Made by a program: the position numbers and the translations under genes
Shown: positions 1 to 8,146 of the stretch, in pieces
How positions within the stretch are numbered: the stretch's first letter is position 1
How the letters are laid out: the number at the start of each line of letters is the position of its first letter
Assembly: GCA_964652775.1 (NCBI GenBank)
Contig: CAZZAM010000039.1
Span: 1-36,959, forward strand
Direction: 5' to 3'
Length of the DNA: 36,959 nucleotides
Source of the DNA: UBA11346 sp038060575
GTDB taxonomy: Bacteria; Planctomycetota; UBA11346
Notes under the pieces: generated by a model
Seen by the model: the letters and a program-made list of their open reading frames with translations, nothing else
Told to the model about the DNA's origin: nothing
Database searches by the model: none

Positions 1-59
1 TCGGCTGCTTCCAGACGGCCTACACCAGGGGCGGACAACTGTCCGTATCCCAAATCATG

Positions 60-87
60 GCGCATGGGCTACGCCCATTATATGCGC
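60..87. repeat. Imperfect hairpin in the fusA-distal intergenic region
   Basis: An inverted repeat pairs bases 60-69 with 73-77 plus 83-87, giving a ten-pair stem, a three-base loop and a five-base bulge. No gene is visible in 1-318. This hairpin, the REP-like pair at 153-247 and the terminator at 259-284 are the only structures seen there. Its function is unknown. Confidence 0.4.
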
Positions 88-152
88 CAGCACTCCTCCG
101 GTGCCCGTGTTACTCCGGTACACGCACAGGGACGACATGCGCCGGGGCGCCA

Positions 153-247
153 CCCGGGTACGCCGATCTCCTGATCGGCCTGGGGCAATGGAGGCTGTTG
201 CTGTTCATCGTGAGATGCGTGCCGATCAGGAGATCGGCGTTCCCGGG
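153..247. repeat. Inverted pair of 27-bp REP-like elements
   Basis: Bases 153-179 and 221-247 are reverse complements of each other with one mismatch in 27. Each copy contains a small internal palindrome (GCCGATC, four bases, GATCGGC), so each arm can also fold alone. A palindromic unit in inverted pairs between genes is the usual form of REP/BIME elements. Whether it recurs elsewhere in the genome cannot be seen here; a second copy outside this pair was not found in the window. Confidence 0.6.
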
Positions 248-258
248 ATACGAAGAAA

Positions 259-284
259 CCCCGCCGGATTCCGGCGGGATTTTT
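259..284 (-). terminator. Intrinsic terminator of the infC-fusA cluster (bidirectional type)
   Basis: An eight-pair perfect GC stem (260-267 with 271-278) with a three-base loop is flanked by a T-run on the plus strand (280-284) and by GTTTCTT on the minus strand. It lies 35 bp past the fusA stop codon, so its main role is probably to end the minus-strand transcript. The T-run on the other side would also let it stop plus-strand transcription. Confidence 0.8.
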
Positions 285-318
285 CACTGGGATCGCCGAG
301 TTGTACTCGGCTCTCAGC

Positions 319-2418
319 TCACGCCTTTTTCGCGATCGCTGCGACCAGGGCGCTGGGTACGGCCTTGTAGTCAGCGGGCTCCATGGTGAAGCCGGCGCGG
401 CCTTGCGACATTGAGCGCAGTTCGGTGGTGTAGCCGAACATTTCGCCGAGCGGAACTTCGGCGCGAATGATCTTATTCGGGCCGCGGTCGAGGGTCTCGG
501 TAATCATCGCGCGCTTGGATTGCAGCGAGCCCATGATCGAACCGGTGAACTGCTCAGGGGTTTCGACTTCGACCTTCATCCACGGCTCCAGCACGATGCA
601 GCCAAGCTTGGGATAGGCTTCACGGATGGCGAGGGCGCCGGCCGCAATGAACGCTTCCTGGCTGGAGTCAACGTCGTGGTAACTGCCGTCGATCAACTTG
701 ATGTGGACGTTGATGGTTGGGAAGCCCGAAATGTAGCCGCGCTGCAACTGCGAGCGCACGCCCTCTTCGATCGGAGCGCGGTATTCCTTGGGAACCGTGC
801 CGCCGCGAACCGCGTCTTCGAAGATGATTTCGTGGCCCGCTGCCTTTTCTTCGGCGTTCAGCGGACGCAGCTCCAGGATACAGTCGCCGTATTGACCGCG
901 ACCACCGGACTGCTTGACGTGCTTGCCGCGGACTTCGATCGACTTCGAAATCGTTTCGCGGTAGCTGACCTTGGGCTTGCCGACGTTGGCGTCGACCTTG
1001 TATTCATCGAGCAGACGGTGCGAGAGTACTTCGAGGTGCAACTCGCCCATGCCGGCGATGATGAGCTGACTGGTTTCGGGGTCGGTCCACTTCTTGAACG
1101 TTGGATCTTCGCGTTCGAGGCGGGCCAGCGCATAGGCCAGCTTCTCTTTGTCGGCGTTCGACTTCGGCTCGATCATCATGGTGATGACTGGCTTGGCGAA
1201 GGTGATGCCTTCCAGGACCATCGGCTTGGTGTCGCTGGGCGAAACCAGCGTGTCGCCAGTCAGCGTGTTCTTGAGGCCAACCAGGGCGCAGATGTCGCCA
1301 GCAGGTGATTCGCTGATCTTGTGCGGAGCGGCACCGACCAGTTTGACCATACGGCTGGCGCGCTCGCCTTTGCCGGACGGCAAACAGATGAGCTGATCGC
1401 CTTCGTTGATTTGACCCTGATAAACGCGCACGAATGATACGTCGCCAAGCTGCGGCATACTCATGATCTTGAAGACCATCGCACGCAGCGGGGCCTTGGG
1501 ATCGGGCACGGTCGGATGCGGGTTGGCTTTGAGCATATCATCGACGTCGAACTGAGTCATGTTATGCGACTCGATCGGATTCGGCAGATAGGCGATGACC
1601 GCGTCGAGTAGGATCTGCACGCCTTTGTTCTTCAGCGCACTGCCGCAGAGCATGGGCTGGATCTTGTAGTGCAGACAGCCGTACTTGAGGCCTTGAACGA
1701 TTTGCTCATTGGTGAGCTCGTTCTTTTCAAGGTAGGCTGTCTCGATCTCTTCGAGACCGCAGTGGCTGGCGACGAGGTCCATCATGCCATGACGACGCTT
1801 CTCGGCTTCAGTCTTGAGGTCGGCGGGAATGTCCTGCTCGACCTGGTCTTCACCGAGTTCACCTTCGAAGGTATAGAACTTCATCGCCACGAGGTCGATG
1901 ATGCCCTTGAAGGTATCACCAGCGCCGACCGGCATTTGAATTGGGCAAGGATTGCCGGCGAGGCGCTCCTTTACCTGGCCAATGACGCGTTCGAAGTTAG
2001 CGCCGCTGCGGTCCATCTTGTTGACGAACACGAGGCGGGGAACTTTGTACTTGTTGGCCTGGCGCCACACGGTTTCGGACTGGGCCTGCACACCGGCGAC
2101 GGCGCAGAACACGACCACGGCACCGTCAAGGACGCGGCATGAACGTTCAACCTCGGCGGTGAAGTCCACGTGTCCGGGGGTGTCGATCAGGTTGATGAAG
2201 GTGTCCTTCCAATTGCAGTACACGGCCGCAGCGGTGATGGTGATGCCGCGCTCGGCTTCTTCCTTCATCCAGTCGGTCGTGGTCGCACCTTCGTGCACTT
2301 CGCCGATCTTATGCTTCTTGCCGGTGTAATAGAGGATGCGCTCCGAAACGGTCGTCTTGCCCGAGTCGATATGGGCGACGATGCCGAAGTTGCGCGTCTT
2401 GTTGAGGTTCAGGGCCAT
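319..2418 (-). CDS. fusA: Elongation factor G (mtEFG1/spdEFG1-like)
   Basis: Translation elongation factor G, the cytosolic GTPase that moves tRNA and mRNA through the ribosome. The 699-residue product has the usual EF-G length. The G domain shows the P-loop AHIDSGKTT (15-23), the switch region ERGITI (57-62), DTPG (79-82) and NKMD (133-136). Later segments include GSALKNKGVQ and the domain III GMGELHLE motif. Ser in the P-loop, where ordinary bacterial EF-G has Ala, and the GSALKNKGVQ segment are typical of mitochondrial EFG1 and the spdEFG1 group of spirochaetes, planctomycetes and deltaproteobacteria. A longer frame runs to 2478, but the ATG at 2418 follows GGAG at good spacing and begins the conserved MALNLNKTRNFG end. 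It is the last gene of the infC cluster and is followed by a terminator. Confidence 0.96.
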   Translation of the reverse strand: MALNLNKTRNFGIVAHIDSGKTTVSERILYYTGKKHKIGEVHEGATTTDWMKEEAERGITITAAAVYCNWKDTFINLIDTPGHVDFTAEVERSCRVLDGAVVVFCAVAGVQAQSETVWRQANKYKVPRLVFVNKMDRSGANFERVIGQVKERLAGNPCPIQMPVGAGDTFKGIIDLVAMKFYTFEGELGEDQVEQDIPADLKTEAEKRRHGMMDLVASHCGLEEIETAYLEKNELTNEQIVQGLKYGCLHYKIQPMLCGSALKNKGVQILLDAVIAYLPNPIESHNMTQFDVDDMLKANPHPTVPDPKAPLRAMVFKIMSMPQLGDVSFVRVYQGQINEGDQLICLPSGKGERASRMVKLVGAAPHKISESPAGDICALVGLKNTLTGDTLVSPSDTKPMVLEGITFAKPVITMMIEPKSNADKEKLAYALARLEREDPTFKKWTDPETSQLIIAGMGELHLEVLSHRLLDEYKVDANVGKPKVSYRETISKSIEVRGKHVKQSGGRGQYGDCILELRPLNAEEKAAGHEIIFEDAVRGGTVPKEYRAPIEEGVRSQLQRGYISGFPTINVHIKLIDGSYHDVDSSQEAFIAAGALAIREAYPKLGCIVLEPWMKVEVETPEQFTGSIMGSLQSKRAMITETLDRGPNKIIRAEVPLGEMFGYTTELRSMSQGRAGFTMEPADYKAVPSALVAAIAKKA

Positions 2419-2527
2419 GTGTTCTCCAATGCGGGGCTTACCGCGTTCACCGGGCTGCCGGCGAAGGGCGCGTAGCATTGGGGAAACCCCCAGGGATCAA
2501 GCGCTGTATGCCGGTGTGGCTTCCACT

Positions 2528-2965
2528 CTACTTAGGGCTTTGACGGGTTTCGGGCAGTCGGTGTTCCCAATAGCACCACCGGCCGGCCAACGGCATGATC
2601 AAAGTCGGTTCCTGTCCACCCTCAGTCGAGCCGCGCAACGAGCCAGGTGGGCGCCACAGGATACCCCAAGTGAAATCGGGCGGCTGTTTGGCTGAACGAT
2701 ACCAGGTGGTCCCATCACGATTTCTACCACGCAGGTCGAAACGCTCGAGGGTCATGTGTGGCATTACTTGGCTGGGCGGCATGGGGCTGGTTATCAGGTA
2801 GTTATCCAGCACATCTTGGTAGTGGCTTAGCCACACTTTGAGTTCGTCCACGTCCGACTGGGCTAATGAGGGGACGATCGTGGCCCGCGAACTGACCGTC
2901 CCGCCCAATGCGATGATCAGCATGAAGGGAACGGAAAAGGCGGCAAACGCGATCAGCCAGCGCAT
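2528..2965 (-). CDS. Small membrane-anchored or exported protein, unknown function
   Basis: A 145-residue protein that I do not recognise. The first 22 residues form a hydrophobic segment after MRW, so it is probably an N-terminal anchor or signal peptide. The rest is soluble, rich in Pro, Trp and Arg, with no motif I can name. The ATG at 2965 has a strong GGAGG five bases upstream and overlaps the end of the laccase-domain gene by 13 bp, which suggests translational coupling. A longer frame starting at 3091 would bury most of its extension in that gene and is less likely. It sits between yfiH-like and fusA genes on the same strand. Confidence 0.7.
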   Translation of the reverse strand: MRWLIAFAAFSVPFMLIIALGGTVSSRATIVPSLAQSDVDELKVWLSHYQDVLDNYLITSPMPPSQVMPHMTLERFDLRGRNRDGTTWYRSAKQPPDFTWGILWRPPGSLRGSTEGGQEPTLIMPLAGRWCYWEHRLPETRQSPK

Positions 2966-3624
2966 GCTGGCCTCCAAGCTACGCACATGAGGGGAAAGCC
3001 AGGCCCGTCGCGGCGGTGGCTGCGCAGACCTGGATTGCGCGATGTCGTAAGTCGGCACCGTGCGATATCGCGCAGGCCAGCGTCTGCGCAATCAGAGGCA
3101 ACGCTTGCTGGTAGGTCCAGCCAGGCATGTCCAGGTCGGCTTGCTTGCATGGCATCGCGCGGCCAGGACCTCGCGTTCAACACCGGCGCATCAACTTCAA
3201 AGTCGGCTGGATGCACGCCTGGCGCAACAAACGCATACCACGTAGATGGCGGAGTTGGCTCAATGGCGCTCAGACTGGTAATCAGTTTGCTCACGATACC
3301 CGCCGCCGTGCCGCGCCATCCGCAATGAGCAACGCCTAAGCAGGTTGGAGTTGCCACAATGAGCGGGGGACAATCAGCTCCGAAAACAGCAAGCGAAACA
3401 CCGGCACCATAAGCGAGGATGCCGTCACCCGCACGTGGTTCACGCGCTGTCTGATCTTGGTGATCGACGCGGATTATATGTGTGCCATGGATTTGCCGCA
3501 GCACGACGGGAGTGGGAACGGCGTGGTGATCGCACCAGCGCTCTCGGGAAGCCAATACGCGCAGATCACCATCATTGGCGGTGGACATGGCCACTTGAAC
3601 ACCGAACGGGAGAGCCCAACGCAT
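2953..3624 (-). CDS. Laccase-domain (YfiH/YlmD, Cu-oxidase_4) protein
   Basis: Member of the PgeF/YfiH/YlmD family, formerly called polyphenol oxidases. Characterised relatives, including human LACC1, act as purine nucleoside phosphorylase/adenosine deaminase-type enzymes. The 223-residue protein keeps the metal-site residues: His46 in QIHG, Cys85 in ADCPP and His100 in AHCGWRG. It also keeps GVHPADFEV and a C-terminal RRDG. The N-terminus is somewhat short compared with family members. The ATG at 3624 lacks a clear Shine-Dalgarno, and a TAGTAT -10-like hexamer lies only a few bases upstream, so translation may be leaderless or coupled to infC, which ends 60 bp away. It is likely cotranscribed with infC and the downstream small membrane protein. 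Confidence 0.9.
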   Translation of the reverse strand: MRWALPFGVQVAMSTANDGDLRVLASRERWCDHHAVPTPVVLRQIHGTHIIRVDHQDQTAREPRAGDGILAYGAGVSLAVFGADCPPLIVATPTCLGVAHCGWRGTAAGIVSKLITSLSAIEPTPPSTWYAFVAPGVHPADFEVDAPVLNARSWPRDAMQASRPGHAWLDLPASVASDCADAGLRDIARCRLTTSRNPGLRSHRRDGPGFPLMCVAWRPACAG

Positions 3625-3684
3625 GCGTGTATACTAACGCGAATGGTTACCGAGTCATCGCCTACGGCCCTTAGGCCAGAGTAT

Positions 3685-4248
3685 TCAACCGCTCTTCTGG
3701 CTCGGGGCGATGAGCGCGTGCATGCGCTTGCCTTCGAGGCGCGGTTCCTGTTCCATCTTGCCGAGGTCAGCGAGCGCTACGGCGAAACGCCTGATGATGT
3801 CGATTCCGAGTTCACGGTGGGCTAACTCACGGCCGCGGAACTGAAGCAAGATGGCGACCTTGTGGCCCTCTTCCATGAATTCGCGCGCGTGACGAACTTT
3901 GATGTCGAAATCACCTTGGCCGGTGAACGGCTTGAGGCGGACTTCCTTGGTGTCGGTTCGGTGCGCGTGGGCTTTGGCCTGGCGCTCTTTCTTCTGCAAC
4001 TCGAACAGATATTTGCCGTAGTCCATCACTCGGCAGACCGGTGGCTTGGCATCTGGTGCCACCTCGACGAGATCGTGACCGGCGTTGATGGCGCGTGTCC
4101 GCGCTTCCTCAACTGTCATCACCCCCAGCTGTTCACCCTTTTCATCAATGAGGCGGATCTGCGGAGAGCGGATCTTCTCGTTGACGCGGGCCCGATTCGC
4201 GTGTTCGGGGGGAGGGATGGGAATGCGGCTGCGGCGTCGTCCGATCAA
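3685..4248 (-). CDS. infC: Translation initiation factor IF-3
   Basis: IF-3 binds the 30S subunit, keeps it apart from 50S and checks the initiator tRNA/start codon. The product has both IF-3 domains: an N-terminal part (RVNEKIRSPQIRLI onward, about 19-88) and a C-terminal part with VRLKPFTGQGDFDIK and the RGRELAH segment. The start is not ATG. The best choice is TTG at 4248, eight bases after AGGAG, giving 187 residues. The next codon, ATC, is a second possible start. A frame extending to 4341 contains an ATG at 4275 but with no ribosome site. Non-ATG starts are typical of infC, where IF-3 discriminates against its own weak start codon. First gene of the minus-strand cluster and divergent from the phosphogluconolactonase gene. 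Confidence 0.95.
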   Translation of the reverse strand: MIGRRRSRIPIPPPEHANRARVNEKIRSPQIRLIDEKGEQLGVMTVEEARTRAINAGHDLVEVAPDAKPPVCRVMDYGKYLFELQKKERQAKAHAHRTDTKEVRLKPFTGQGDFDIKVRHAREFMEEGHKVAILLQFRGRELAHRELGIDIIRRFAVALADLGKMEQEPRLEGKRMHALIAPSQKSG

Positions 4249-4380
4249 TCGTGATTCTCCTAGGTGGCGCGGCATTCTGGAAGCCGTGACAAGGCGCACA
4301 AGCGGTTGGGGAGGGGAAGTCCGGACAACCAGCTTGGGCAACCTGTTGCCATTTCCCTGCCGACCGTAACGACCCGCATC

Positions 4381-5061
4381 ATGCTGCCCTATGCGCCTGC
4401 AACCGTAGCCGAGGCATTGCTGTCATTGCTGGACGCCGCCGTTGCTCAACGCGGACTGGCGACCTTGGCTATTCCTGGCGGCCGCTCGCCGGGACCAGTC
4501 CTCAGTGAACTCGCGCAGATTTGTACGCCATTTGTGCGTGAGCGGTTGCATCTGTTCTGGCTGGATGAGCGCGCGGTCCCGCCGCTGCATCCAGAGCGTA
4601 ATGATGCACCAACGCTGGCGGCATGGGACGCTGGTGGAGCACGACCAGCAGGGGTATATCCGATGCCTGCCGAGTCTGCCGACCTGGATGCCGCCGCGCT
4701 GGCCTATGCCGACGTGGTTCGCCGGGTGAGCAGGGGACATCCGCTGGACGTTGTCCTTATTGGTATCGGTGAGGATGGTCACCTCGCCAGCCTGTTTCCG
4801 GGCCATCCCGGTTTGCGCGAGTTGTCGGAATGTTTTGCGGTCACGGACAGTCCCAAACCGCCACCGCGTCGACTTACGCTCTCGCTGCCGATCATCCACG
4901 CTGCGCGCGCGCGGATCGTCCTGTGTCTTGGTCGTGCCAAGGGATTGGTGTACACGAGGGCCAATAGAGGGCCGAACGAAGATTGTCCCATAAGCCTGCT
5001 TCCGTCAGCCGGAACCGTGTGGTACCTGGATGATGCAGCCGTGGCTGGGTCGCAGGCATGA
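4381..5061 (+). CDS. pgl: 6-phosphogluconolactonase
   Basis: Hydrolyses 6-phosphogluconolactone to 6-phosphogluconate, the second step of the oxidative pentose phosphate pathway, in the cytosol. The 226-residue protein carries family motifs in order: IPGGRSPGPVL (31-41), WLDERAVP (60-67), GIGEDGHLASLFPG (128-141) and, later, PPPRRLTLSLP. An upstream extension of the frame to 4264 would run into the infC leader. The ATG at 4381 fits the usual N-terminus, although no strong Shine-Dalgarno precedes it. The gene is divergent from infC, with 132 bp between the starts. No zwf or gnd gene is nearby. Confidence 0.92.
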   Translation: MLPYAPATVAEALLSLLDAAVAQRGLATLAIPGGRSPGPVLSELAQICTPFVRERLHLFWLDERAVPPLHPERNDAPTLAAWDAGGARPAGVYPMPAESADLDAAALAYADVVRRVSRGHPLDVVLIGIGEDGHLASLFPGHPGLRELSECFAVTDSPKPPPRRLTLSLPIIHAARARIVLCLGRAKGLVYTRANRGPNEDCPISLLPSAGTVWYLDDAAVAGSQA

Positions 5062-5075
5062 GCACTTGGGTGGGG

Positions 5076-5103
5076 TTGGCTCGCCGTTGCCACTGCCTAG
5101 TCT
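5076..5103 (+). promoter_or_regulatory. Possible sigma-70 promoter upstream of the sigma-like gene
   Basis: TTGGCT (5076-5081) and TAGTCT (5098-5103) are separated by 16 bases, 55 bp before the start codon at 5158. The match to the consensus is moderate, so this is a candidate only. Confidence 0.35.
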
Positions 5104-5157
5104 GCGCTGACATGGTCAACGAGCTGGTTGTGCAGATCGATCTACAGGAGCGTCACC

Positions 5158-5694
5158 ATGAGTGATCGCTTGGATGACCATGAAGCTGAATTGCTCACGC
5201 TGGCACGCGCGGGGGATATTGCGGCTTGGAGTACGATCTGCCGCAATCACGCGCCGCGGCTGTCTGCCTACTTGGGAGCGCGGATTCGTCGGCCGGGTAT
5301 CGTTGATCAGTTGGTGATTGAGGCCATGGTGGGCGCGTGGCGTCATCTCGATGAACTGCCAGCTGGCACCGACTTTGGCGCTTGGTTTCGCAAACTGGCC
5401 GCCGGAATCGCACTGCGCTGGGCGCGGGAACGACCGGGCGAGGCGCTCCAAGAGCCATTTCCGCAGGCACGCATGTTGGATGCGAGTCAGGACGAGCGGC
5501 TGTCTTTGCTGCAGTTGGATCGAGTCATTGGTGAACTTGATGAGCCATCACGCATGGCGATCGAACTGCGTTGGCGAGCGGGCATGTCTGGGCTTGAACT
5601 GGGAGCGGCATTGCGAACTACGCCTGACGAGGCCGAACGTCTAGCTGACGAGGCTGAAGTACGCCTAGAACGTGAGCTTGAGGAACGGGGATAG
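5158..5694 (+). CDS. ECF-like RNA polymerase sigma factor
   Basis: A 178-residue protein with the two-part layout of ECF (group 4) sigma factors: a helical region-2-like part (about 8-80, including the WSTICRNHAPRLSAYL and EAMVGAWRHL segments) and a region-4-like helix-turn-helix (about 112-170, with LDEPSRMAIELRWRAGMS). It would direct RNA polymerase to a specific promoter set. The start is ATG at 5158 with AGGAG nine bases upstream. No anti-sigma gene adjoins it. It lies directly before the pilNOPQ-like operon, in the place where pilM often stands, but the promoter at 5851-5879 looks like an ordinary housekeeping one. Region 2 is divergent, so the assignment is by overall pattern. Confidence 0.75.
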   Translation: MSDRLDDHEAELLTLARAGDIAAWSTICRNHAPRLSAYLGARIRRPGIVDQLVIEAMVGAWRHLDELPAGTDFGAWFRKLAAGIALRWARERPGEALQEPFPQARMLDASQDERLSLLQLDRVIGELDEPSRMAIELRWRAGMSGLELGAALRTTPDEAERLADEAEVRLERELEERG

Positions 5695-5850
5695 GCTTGG
5701 ACCGCCGTAAATCCAGGAGGGGGCTGCGGTGGGTTTGGCAGGAATTGATTGAAGTCGGCATTCCAGTACGAACACTGCCGCGTTTGCCTGCATCGACCTG
5801 ACCCGGGATCAGGACGGCCCGAGCACATAGCTAATCCCCCGAATCGACCT

Positions 5851-5879
5851 TTGACACCGTTGATGGGGCCGCCTAGATT
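5851..5879 (+). promoter_or_regulatory. Consensus sigma-70 promoter of the pilNOPQ-like operon
   Basis: TTGACA (5851-5856), a 17-base spacer and TAGATT (5874-5879): a perfect -35 box and a good -10 box. Transcription would start near 5886 and give a leader of about 50 bases before the pilN start at 5939. It is the clearest promoter in the window and implies that the pilus genes are transcribed separately from the upstream sigma factor gene. Confidence 0.75.
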
Positions 5880-5938
5880 CTGCCCCGGCGGGATGACTGC
5901 GTGTCACGTAACATGCAACCCCGCGCCGGGAACACCTG

Positions 5939-6646
5939 ATGATTCTGATCAACCTCCTGCCGCCCGAGCTTCGCCGGGCTCGCCGTACCGGGGTCAATCC
6001 CCTGATGGTCGCGGGAGCGGGTGGCGTGGTGATCGTGTTAGCATTGGCAGGGTTTTGGGCCTGGGTAAAGTATGCGCGGGTTGCGGATGCTGACGTCAAA
6101 ATCGCTGCGCTCAAAGTTGATCTTGATTTAGCTACGAGCCGAGCCAACGCCGTTCGTGAACTTGATAAGCAGATCGCCAACTTCGAGAAGTTGCACGGGA
6201 CGATTACCAATCTCATTACCCACAAAGTACTATGGGCGCGCACGCTGGACGATTTCGCCAATCTCCTCTGGGCCAAGAACGAGAACCATTGGAATCTCGA
6301 GGGCTATGAAGTCCGCTGCACGGGACTGACGATTGCTCCGGCGACGGGAAGCTCGGGATCGCGACGCCAAAGTACAACCGGCGAAATGGTCACCTACACC
6401 TTTAGAACCTCGTTCAAGATTCTTGGCGAACAGCGTGACCGTGCTGGTGACTACGTCAGTGATTTCTTCAAGTGTGTCGAAGCGAGCCGATTCTGGCGTG
6501 ATAATGGATTCCAGGGCAATGCCGAAGATCCGTTTAAGGGCGCGACTCCGAACTGGAAGCATGACATCAAGAAGGTCGCAACCGACCTGCCGATGGAGTG
6601 GACGCGCATTAAAATCATTCCTGGCCCGCAAGGAGCCCAGAAATGA
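5939..6646 (+). CDS. PilN-like type IV pilus / secretion inner-membrane protein
   Basis: Probable PilN (GspL C-terminal-like) component of the inner-membrane alignment complex of a type IV pilus or type II secretion-like machine. The start MILINLLP matches the PilN signature by which it normally docks PilM. A single membrane segment follows at about 22-44, then a coiled-coil-like stretch (46-90) and a periplasmic alpha/beta domain. At 235 residues it is slightly longer than typical PilN. No pilM gene stands upstream. It overlaps the next gene by ATGA, indicating translational coupling. Confidence 0.82.
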   Translation: MILINLLPPELRRARRTGVNPLMVAGAGGVVIVLALAGFWAWVKYARVADADVKIAALKVDLDLATSRANAVRELDKQIANFEKLHGTITNLITHKVLWARTLDDFANLLWAKNENHWNLEGYEVRCTGLTIAPATGSSGSRRQSTTGEMVTYTFRTSFKILGEQRDRAGDYVSDFFKCVEASRFWRDNGFQGNAEDPFKGATPNWKHDIKKVATDLPMEWTRIKIIPGPQGAQK

Positions 6647-7341
6647 ATTTCGAAGCCCTCAAAAAGCTCAGTCGGTTCCACTGGCTCATCATCATTGGCG
6701 CAGTAACCCTGCTCCTAGCCGCCCTCTTCGTATTCCTTGCCAACTCAGCACTCAATGAATTGGGTCAGGAAGAAAACGGGTCAGTGCCGACCTTTCTGCT
6801 CCGAGCCGGTGATGCCGACGCACGCTGGACCCAGATCACGGACCTGCGCAAGCAAATCGACGAGCAAGAAAAGGTAGCCAAGCAGTTGGTTGAGAAGCGC
6901 AAACGACTTGAGTCGATGCAGCTTGATATCGAAGCTGCTCGCAAGCGCCTGCCATCGGCCGCCGAGGCTCAACGCGCGGCGATGTATCAGATGCTGTTTG
7001 GTTTATCGGTTCAGGCTACGTCTGGCACCAATGCAGTAACGATGAAGTCGTTTGGTATCGACTTCAAAGGTGGTGGCAGCTCTCGTGGACGATCCGCTGG
7101 AGACATCGTCAAGGTCGAAATCTCAACACAGGTGCTTGCTGATATGGATGGATTGATCCGTTTCCTGAATCTCATTGAACGTCACGAACGCCTCATGATC
7201 GTCGAATCGATCATGCTGACCAACGGAGGCGTGGCGAAAAACGAGGAAACGAAGCGTATTGAGGTCAAGCCGCATTCGGTGAGTCTCAAGATTGTCACCT
7301 ACATCGACAATTCCATTACCACTGACGGACCTAAGAAGTAA
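6643..7341 (+). CDS. PilO-like type IV pilus / secretion inner-membrane protein
   Basis: Probable PilO (GspM-like) partner of PilN. The 232-residue protein has a short cytoplasmic tail, one membrane segment (about 13-35), a charged coiled coil (about 58-105, rich in Lys, Glu and Arg heptads) and a C-terminal periplasmic ferredoxin-like region. PilN and PilO normally form a heterodimer linking the cytoplasmic ATPase platform to the secretin via PilP. Its start overlaps the pilN stop by four bases, and the PilP-like gene begins three bases after its stop codon, so the set is one operon. Family assignment rests on topology and gene order more than on motifs. Confidence 0.8.
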   Translation: MNFEALKKLSRFHWLIIIGAVTLLLAALFVFLANSALNELGQEENGSVPTFLLRAGDADARWTQITDLRKQIDEQEKVAKQLVEKRKRLESMQLDIEAARKRLPSAAEAQRAAMYQMLFGLSVQATSGTNAVTMKSFGIDFKGGGSSRGRSAGDIVKVEISTQVLADMDGLIRFLNLIERHERLMIVESIMLTNGGVAKNEETKRIEVKPHSVSLKIVTYIDNSITTDGPKK

Positions 7342-7344
7342 GCG

Positions 7345-8124
7345 ATGAACTCCGCCGTCCGAACCGCTGCGTTGCTCGTGCTCTTTGGCATGCTCTGTGC
7401 CGGCGACCCCCCTGTACGGGTGGAACAGCCACCGGACAATGGCAAGCCAACTCCAACAAAAGCAGTGGCTAAAAAACTTTCAGCGATGGACTTGGTTGCC
7501 GAAGACGAAAAGTGGATATTCACCACTACGCCAGGCCGGCCAGACATCTTTGTCGATCAAGAGCTATTACTTATCCTTCAGAAGGGAAGTGTCGACCCCG
7601 ACCAACCAGGAATTCGTTCACCTGGAGTCAGGCACGTTGATGATGCCAATAGCGAAGCGAATATGGACAAGTTGCTGACTTGGGCTCAGCGCGAAGAAGA
7701 AAGTGTGCGCCAGTTTGTCACGGCACGTCGCTACGATGACGCCATTCGGAGTTCTGATGCCGCTCTCAAGCAGCTTGAACCCAATATGTCGCGAGCGGAC
7801 CTTGCGGCGATTGTCGCTTCAATCCGCATCTACCGTGATCAATCCATCGAAGCCAAGATTCGTGACGATGCTCAGACTGCATTCGATAACCTGAAGATCC
7901 GCGTCCAAGGCGTGCTCTGGTCTCAAGAAGGTGTGCGCCTGGCCATCATTGAGGGAGAGACCGCCGCCAAGCCAGTCAATGACCGCATTCGATCCGATAA
8001 GGACAAGGAATGCGTTATTATCGATATTGGTCAGGATCGAGTCGTCTTCCGTTTCAATTTCCAGCGTCGTCGTTTTGAATTCCCGGTCTACGTTGACCAG
8101 CTGAACGCCCGTACCAAGCCCTAG
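7345..8124 (+). CDS. PilP-like periplasmic protein with helical insert
   Basis: A 259-residue exported protein with an N-terminal hydrophobic signal (1-19). A Cys at 18 is present, but the residues before it (GML) do not make a proper lipobox, so lipidation is doubtful. The middle part (about 110-165) is helical and resembles a tetratricopeptide-type segment. The last 75 residues, with VQGVLWSQ, LAIIEGE and DIGQDRVVF, look like the beta-rich homology region shared by PilP and GspC, which contacts the secretin N0 domain. Ordinary PilP is about 170-180 residues, so the helical middle is extra. It lies between pilO-like and secretin genes. Confidence 0.7.
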   Translation: MNSAVRTAALLVLFGMLCAGDPPVRVEQPPDNGKPTPTKAVAKKLSAMDLVAEDEKWIFTTTPGRPDIFVDQELLLILQKGSVDPDQPGIRSPGVRHVDDANSEANMDKLLTWAQREEESVRQFVTARRYDDAIRSSDAALKQLEPNMSRADLAAIVASIRIYRDQSIEAKIRDDAQTAFDNLKIRVQGVLWSQEGVRLAIIEGETAAKPVNDRIRSDKDKECVIIDIGQDRVVFRFNFQRRRFEFPVYVDQLNARTKP

Positions 8125-8146
8125 CCGCGTCCCCCGAGAGCCACAC

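Noticed and set aside
520..1308. Long plus-strand open frame of 262 codons inside fusA
   Set aside because: It is antisense to the conserved EF-G coding sequence, has no ribosome site or recognisable motif, and follows from the GC-rich third codon positions.
2419..2478. 20-residue N-terminal extension of EF-G
   Set aside because: The ATG at 2418 has a proper GGAG site and matches the family start; the extension is Arg-rich and not conserved.
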